Assembly: GCA_009843735.1 (NCBI GenBank)
Contig: VYCW01000099.1
Coordinates: forward strand, 8,602-72,601
Reading direction: 5' to 3'
Length of the DNA: 64,000 nt
DNA from: Acidimicrobiaceae bacterium
Lineage (GTDB): Bacteria; Actinomycetota; Acidimicrobiia; Acidimicrobiales; Aldehydirespiratoraceae
In this document: positions 60,308 to 64,000 of the stretch, one piece after another
Numbering within the stretch: the first letter of the stretch is position 1
Layout of the letters: every line of letters begins with the position of its first letter
The notes under the pieces: model-generated
Databases searched by the model: none
The model's input: the letters and a program-made list of their open reading frames with translations, nothing else
What the model was told of the DNA's origin: nothing
Position numbers and translations under genes: made by a program

Positions 60308-61102
60308 GTGGCAGTTATCGCTCTGGTCAACCAGAAGGGCGGCGTCGGGAAGACGACCACCGCTCTCGGACTGGCATCGGCCGCATGGGTGCGACGGATC
60401 CCGAGCGTTGTGGTCGACTTGGATCCGCAGGGCAACGCCACCACGGGGTTGGGGGTGTGGGAGCCGGCCGCAACCGTGGACGAGGCCCTGGAGTCCGACC
60501 GGCCGGGAATCCTGGAGAACCTGGCCGAACCGTCGGGGTGGCCCGAGGACAAGGGCCTCCCACCCCGGATCGTACCGTCGACGCCGGCATTGGCCGGGCG
60601 TGAGCGCCAGATGCTCTCAGACCCCGTGGGCGCACAGGACAGGCTCCGTGTCGCCCTGTCAGGACAGCAGAGTCTGGTGCTGATCGACTGTCCCCCATCG
60701 CTCGGCCTCCTGACCATCAACGCGCTGTTCGCGGCCGACGCCGCCCTGGTAGTGACCGAACCGAGCGCGTGGGCCTCCGACGGCGTCAGCGAGATCCTGC
60801 GAACCATCGATCGCGTCGACACCAGGAAGCCAGCCGGACTCGCCGTGGCGGGCGTAGCCGTCAACCGCCTGGCCCGCACCCGGGACTCGCGCTACTGGCA
60901 CGAGCAGCTGGTCACCGACCACGGTCGGCTGGTCCTGCCGCCTGTGCGCCTGCGGGCAGCCGTGACCGAAGCGGCGGCCCGCTCGATGCCGATACACGCC
61001 CTTCCGCCCCGGCGGGGCGCAGCAGAGGCGTGCACCGAGTTCGACGAGATCTACGATCGTGTGGTCGGCGAGCAACGTCCGGAGGACCCCGATGGCCTAT
61101 GA
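60308..61102 (+). CDS. ParA/Soj-family ATPase (orphan)
   Basis: A 264-residue Walker-type ATPase that positions DNA or protein cargo on the nucleoid or membrane. It has the deviant Walker A KGGVGKTT in VNQKGGVGKTTTALGLASA, the switch I VVVDLDPQGNATTGLG and the Walker B LVLIDCPPSLGLLTINALFAADAALVVTEPS. No ParB or parS was noticed nearby, and the next gene is a small membrane protein that overlaps its end by 11 nt, so it may act with that partner rather than in chromosome segregation. GTG 60308 gives the canonical N-terminus VAVIALVNQKGG; the track's earlier start adds 24 residues through the promoter. Confidence 0.9.
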   Translation: MAVIALVNQKGGVGKTTTALGLASAAWVRRIPSVVVDLDPQGNATTGLGVWEPAATVDEALESDRPGILENLAEPSGWPEDKGLPPRIVPSTPALAGRERQMLSDPVGAQDRLRVALSGQQSLVLIDCPPSLGLLTINALFAADAALVVTEPSAWASDGVSEILRTIDRVDTRKPAGLAVAGVAVNRLARTRDSRYWHEQLVTDHGRLVLPPVRLRAAVTEAAARSMPIHALPPRRGAAEACTEFDEIYDRVVGEQRPEDPDGL

Positions 61103-61358
61103 CCCCCAGCGTGACCGGCCCCGGCACCGGCCCGGTCCCCGGGAGGCGTCGGCCGTCGATTCCATCCTCGACACCGAGGTGGCCCCGCCGCCGCGGCCCA
61201 GACCGGAACCCGATGCCGTCGCGGCCTCGGACGCAGCACCGGTGCCGACGGGCTCCTGGAGCGACCGGTTGCTGTACTCCGCAGGAATCTCCACCCTGCT
61301 GGGCGCGGGAGCCGCGCTGGTGACCCTCTGGTGGTTGTGGAGGCGCTTGAGGCGGTGA
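61092..61358 (+). CDS. Small membrane protein overlapping the ParA gene
   Basis: An 88-residue protein with a charged, proline-rich N-terminus (MAYDPQRDRPRHRPGPREASAVDSILDTEVAPPPRPRPEPD) and one C-terminal membrane helix (LLYSAGISTLLGAGAALVTLWWLW) ending in basic residues (RRLRR). GGAGGA lies just before ATG 61092, inside the end of the ParA gene. No family was recognised. The single anchored helix with a disordered tail is the kind of partner that could localise a ParA-type ATPase; this is inference. Confidence 0.75.
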   Translation: MAYDPQRDRPRHRPGPREASAVDSILDTEVAPPPRPRPEPDAVAASDAAPVPTGSWSDRLLYSAGISTLLGAGAALVTLWWLWRRLRR

Positions 61359-61380
61359 GGCCCGCGGGGCGCGCTGTGTC

Positions 61381-62271
61381 TCAACCCGCGAGTCTCTCCA
61401 GGCACTCGTCCTCGGCGGCTCGCAGTTGCGCCCGCCGGAGGTTCTCGGCCTGACCCTCCGGGCAGTGCTCGGCGTAGGCGCAGTAGCCGCAGAGCGGGCC
61501 TGGCCGGGGCGGGAAGTCGTCGATGTCACAGGCGTCCGCGATCGCACTCCAAGTCGACTCCAGCCGACCGACCGCGCCGCTGATCTCGACAGGCGTCACC
61601 GCGGTAGCCACGATCCGCTGGCCCAGGTACAGCAGCTGGGCTCTAACCGGTGGCTCGCCCGTCTCCTCGGCGACGGCCGCCGCGTAGAGCAACACCTGCT
61701 GCAGGCGCTCGGGTGCGTGGCGAGCTGTGGGAGCCCGCCCCGACTTGTAGTCGCTGACGACGAGGCCGTCGTCCTCCCTCTCAAGACGGTCCACCACACC
61801 CCTGAACGGCACATCGCCCAGCGTCACCGACACCTGCTCCTCGGTCGCTTCCACCTCGATGGCGGCCGGGTCCTCCAAGTGCCACAGACCCTCGATGGCG
61901 CGCCAGGCCCGCCATCGGAACTCCCGAGCCTCGTCGTCGCTCAACTCCAGGTCCCGGTAGTCGTCGCCGCCGGCCAGCTCGGGCCACACCGCTCTGGCGA
62001 TGCCCTTGGCCTCGTCCTGGCTGCGCCGCGACGGCTCTCGCTGCATCAGCAGTTCCAGCACCCGGTGGGCGAACGTTCCCACCAGCGCCTCAAGTCCGGG
62101 CGGCTCAGGAAGGCGCTCGACGTAGCGGAACCTCCACCGGCGGGGGCACTGCTCGAACGTGGATGCCCCGGACGGCGACAGCCGCTGCGGCGGGGCGGGG
62201 GCGCCGTCGTCATCCAATGCACCGGTGGCGCCCGGGTCGAGGATGTCGCCCGGGTCGAACTCCAGCTGCAT
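61381..62271 (-). CDS. RecB-like PD-(D/E)xK nuclease with Fe-S cysteines
   Basis: A 296-residue single-domain nuclease of the RecB/Cas4 superfamily. It has RLSPSGASTFEQCPRRWRFRYVERL, then FAHRVLELLM, the catalytic block FRGVVDRLEREDDGLVVSDYKSG (Asp and D/ExK) and C-terminal cysteines in CGYCAYAEHCPEG; with the first Cys these make the four ligands of a 4Fe-4S cluster. It resembles the short RecB-family exonucleases of actinobacteria (for example mycobacterial Rv2119). The start ATG gives MQLEFDPGDI. Role in DNA repair is inferred from family. Confidence 0.88.
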   Translation of the reverse strand: MQLEFDPGDILDPGATGALDDDGAPAPPQRLSPSGASTFEQCPRRWRFRYVERLPEPPGLEALVGTFAHRVLELLMQREPSRRSQDEAKGIARAVWPELAGGDDYRDLELSDDEAREFRWRAWRAIEGLWHLEDPAAIEVEATEEQVSVTLGDVPFRGVVDRLEREDDGLVVSDYKSGRAPTARHAPERLQQVLLYAAAVAEETGEPPVRAQLLYLGQRIVATAVTPVEISGAVGRLESTWSAIADACDIDDFPPRPGPLCGYCAYAEHCPEGQAENLRRAQLRAAEDECLERLAG

Positions 62272-62355
62272 TCCTCAGTTCTAGCTCACCGGTGTGACGC
62301 CGGCCCGGATGCCCGGACGTAGCCGGGTACCCGGGAGTGCTGCCTGCACGGCTGC

Positions 62356-64000
62356 TCAGATGTCGAGCGTCGCCTCGTCCACCAGAGACGAGTTCTCGAC
62401 CAGATAGTCGCGGCGCTGGGCGACGTCGTTGCCCATCAGGACTTCGAACATGTCGGCCGCGGCCGCGGCCTGCTGAGCGTCGGCCATGGTGAGCCGGCGC
62501 AGGGTCCGGGTGTCGGGATCCAGCGCGCAGTGGCGCAGCTCGTCGGTGTTCATCTCCCCGAGACCTTTGAAGCGCTGCCACTTGATGCTGTCGCGGCTGC
62601 GCCTGCCTCGTGTCAGCTCGGCCGTCATCCGGTCCCGCTCCTCGTCGGAGAAGGCCCGCAGGGTCCGGTCGCCCACTCGGGCGGTGTAGAGGGGCGGCTG
62701 GGCCGAGAAGACCCGGCCCTGGGTGAGCATCTCCCGCATGTAGCCGTGGATCAGAGTGAGCAGCAGGCAGCGGATGTGGCTGCCGTCGACGTCGGCGTCA
62801 CAGAGGATGACGATCCGGCCGTAGCGGGCGGCCTCAATGTCGAAGGCGTCTCCTGCGCCCGCGCCCATGGCGGTGAAGATGGCCTGCGCCTCAGCATTGT
62901 CGAGCACCTGTTTAGGGCTCGCCTTGGCCGCGTTCACGATCTTGCCCCGCAGCGGCAGGATGGCCATGAACTCCGAGTCGCGGCCCCGCTTGGCCGGCCC
63001 GGCGGCCGAGTCGCCCTCCACCAGCACCAACTCGGCCCGGTCACCGTGGATGCGGCAGTCGGCCAGCTTGTCGGGCATGCCGGTTGAGCCGAGGCTGGCC
63101 GCCTTGCGCTTGGTGTCGAGCATCTGCTTGGAGGCGACCCGGTTCGTCACCGCGGCGGCCACCTTGTCGCTTATGGCCTTGACCTGGGTCCGGGGTCCCC
63201 CGCCGGGCTCGAACCACTCCTTGAGCTGCTCGTAGGTGACCCTGGCCACGATGCCCTCGACTGCGGGCGTGCCCAACTCCTGCTTGGTCTGACCCCGGAA
63301 CTGCGGCTCGGAGAAGGTCACCTTGACTGCGGCGACCAGGCCCTCACGCACGTCGTCCTTGGTGGCGTTGGTCTTGCCGTTCCTGGCTCCCGCGCCGCCG
63401 CGGGAATCGCGGGCCAGCCGGGCGAGCTTCCGGTTGTCCTTCAGCAGCACGCCGTTGACCACCCGGGTGAGGGCCTTGTCGAACCCGGCGAGGTGGGTGC
63501 CGCCCGAAGTGGTGGGGATCGTGTTCACGAATGACACCACGTCACTGTCGTATCCCGCGATCCAGCGCAGCGCGATGTCGACGGTGCACTCCCGTTCGAC
63601 CTCGGTGATCTTGCCGTCGACGGGGACCTTCTCGGTGAACGTCTCGATGCCGTTGGCGGTGATCACACCGCTCACGGCATCCTCCCCGGCGCTCTCGGAG
63701 CGCTCCCTCACCATGTCGCCGAGCCCGCCCCTGCTCACGAAGACGAAGGGCTCGCCTGCCGCGCCGGGGCGGCGGTCGTCCACCGTCATCTTCAGGCCGG
63801 GAACCAGGAAGCACATCTGGCGGACCCGGTGGCGCACCTCATCGGCGTCGATGCGCGCCTCGGGATAGAACAGCGCCATGTCCGGCCAGAACCGAACGGT
63901 GGTGCCCGTCGCCTTGGTTCGCCGGTTCACCGGCCGCACGTCGCTGCTGGCCCTGAACCTGCCAGCGACGAAATGGCCGGGCTCCTGGTTCGAGAAGCTC
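62356..64000 (-). CDS. DNA topoisomerase subunit B, GyrB/ParE family (N-terminus beyond window)
   Basis: ATPase/TOPRIM subunit of a type IIA topoisomerase; only the part after the early GHKL region is inside the window (frame continues to base 64000). Seen are KATGTTVRFWPDMALF, SFVNTIPTTSGGTHLAGF in the transducer, and the TOPRIM motifs LVEGDSAAGPAKRGRDSEFMAILPLRGKIVNAAKASPKQVL and LCDADVDGSHIRCLLLTL, ending with the GyrB C-terminal block IKWQRFKGLGEMNTDEL. EGDSAAGPAKRGR, rather than EGDSAGGSAKQGR, suggests the second actinobacterial GyrB-like paralogue (ParE-type). Telling GyrB from ParE needs the partner gyrA/parC, which is not here. Confidence 0.92.
   Translation of the reverse strand, partial: SFSNQEPGHFVAGRFRASSDVRPVNRRTKATGTTVRFWPDMALFYPEARIDADEVRHRVRQMCFLVPGLKMTVDDRRPGAAGEPFVFVSRGGLGDMVRERSESAGEDAVSGVITANGIETFTEKVPVDGKITEVERECTVDIALRWIAGYDSDVVSFVNTIPTTSGGTHLAGFDKALTRVVNGVLLKDNRKLARLARDSRGGAGARNGKTNATKDDVREGLVAAVKVTFSEPQFRGQTKQELGTPAVEGIVARVTYEQLKEWFEPGGGPRTQVKAISDKVAAAVTNRVASKQMLDTKRKAASLGSTGMPDKLADCRIHGDRAELVLVEGDSAAGPAKRGRDSEFMAILPLRGKIVNAAKASPKQVLDNAEAQAIFTAMGAGAGDAFDIEAARYGRIVILCDADVDGSHIRCLLLTLIHGYMREMLTQGRVFSAQPPLYTARVGDRTLRAFSDEERDRMTAELTRGRRSRDSIKWQRFKGLGEMNTDELRHCALDPDTRTLRRLTMADAQQAAAAADMFEVLMGNDVAQRRDYLVENSSLVDEATLDI

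Noticed and set aside
1-64000. tRNA, rRNA or tmRNA genes
   Set aside because: I looked for cloverleaf-like TTCGA arms and rRNA motifs in the gene gaps and saw none; all gaps are short and explained by promoters, the riboswitch or repeats. A covariance-model scan would be decisive.

Overview
The window is GC-rich actinobacterial chromosome, with most codons ending in G or C and many GTG or TTG starts. Several markers point to Actinomycetota: a mycothiol S-conjugate amidase (Mca) and a second LmbE-type deacetylase, the mismatch endonuclease NucS, the fused 2-oxoglutarate decarboxylase/dehydrogenase Kgd, a SepIVA-like cell-division coiled-coil gene, and two F420-type (LLM) oxidoreductases. The PEP carboxykinase is the ATP-dependent type rather than the GTP type of mycobacteria. 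Together with the overall flavour this suggests a deep-branching class such as Acidimicrobiia. That placement is inference; no rRNA or tRNA gene was seen in the window. No phage, transposase, CRISPR or plasmid genes were found.

Region 1-17.3 kb is a housekeeping block, almost all on the minus strand: yloV/fakA-like, recG, rsmD, coaD, sepIVA-like, yceD, rpmF, plsX, acpP, rnc, a MutM-family gene, smc, an HtrA-type protease and ftsY. Many neighbours overlap by 4 nt or less. Two oddities stand out: the MutM-family protein has lost its catalytic and zinc residues, and the protease gene sits between smc and ftsY. A short plus-strand cold-shock-fold protein and ATP-type pckA follow.

Region 17.4-22.9 kb (minus) is a probable lipid or branched-acyl catabolic operon: 3-hydroxyisobutyrate-type dehydrogenase, P450, alpha/beta hydrolase, alpha-methylacyl-CoA racemase, LmbE deacetylase and a small membrane protein. 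An MFS transporter follows on the plus strand. Region 24.2-28.3 kb is a thiamine ABC transporter operon (thiBPQ) under a TPP riboswitch. Next come a polyprenol-phosphate glycosyltransferase fused to GtrA, a secreted protein of about 30 plant-type leucine-rich repeats, a choline sulfatase, a mini zinc metallopeptidase, a UvrD-type helicase, a CPA2 antiporter with USP domains, xthA, kgd and a CysQ-like phosphatase.

Region 43.4-49.1 kb holds an SDR and a compact minus-strand operon of LLM oxidoreductase, class I DhnA/LsrF-type aldolase, FGGY sugar kinase and 2-hydroxyacid dehydrogenase. This looks like a sugar or sugar-acid pathway of unknown substrate. It is followed by an SDR with an altered active site. 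Region 49.1-64 kb has nucS, a VanW-family cell-envelope protein, PAP2 phosphatase, SDR, LLM enzyme, secreted nuclease, YdjC-type deacetylase, an SCP2 protein, mca, a double PhoU/TrkA-C regulator beside a double-MgtE transporter, an orphan ParA with a small membrane partner, a RecB-like Fe-S nuclease and the C-terminal part of a GyrB/ParE subunit.

Two genome-scale patterns run through the window. First, at least a dozen genes on both strands have a TANNNT -10 element 6-8 nt before the start codon and no Shine-Dalgarno sequence, which indicates leaderless transcription. Second, a dispersed repeat of about 90-100 bp occurs four times in intergenic positions, plus two short tail-only copies. It often abuts or supplies a stop codon, and one copy lies in frame upstream of the MgtE-type gene.
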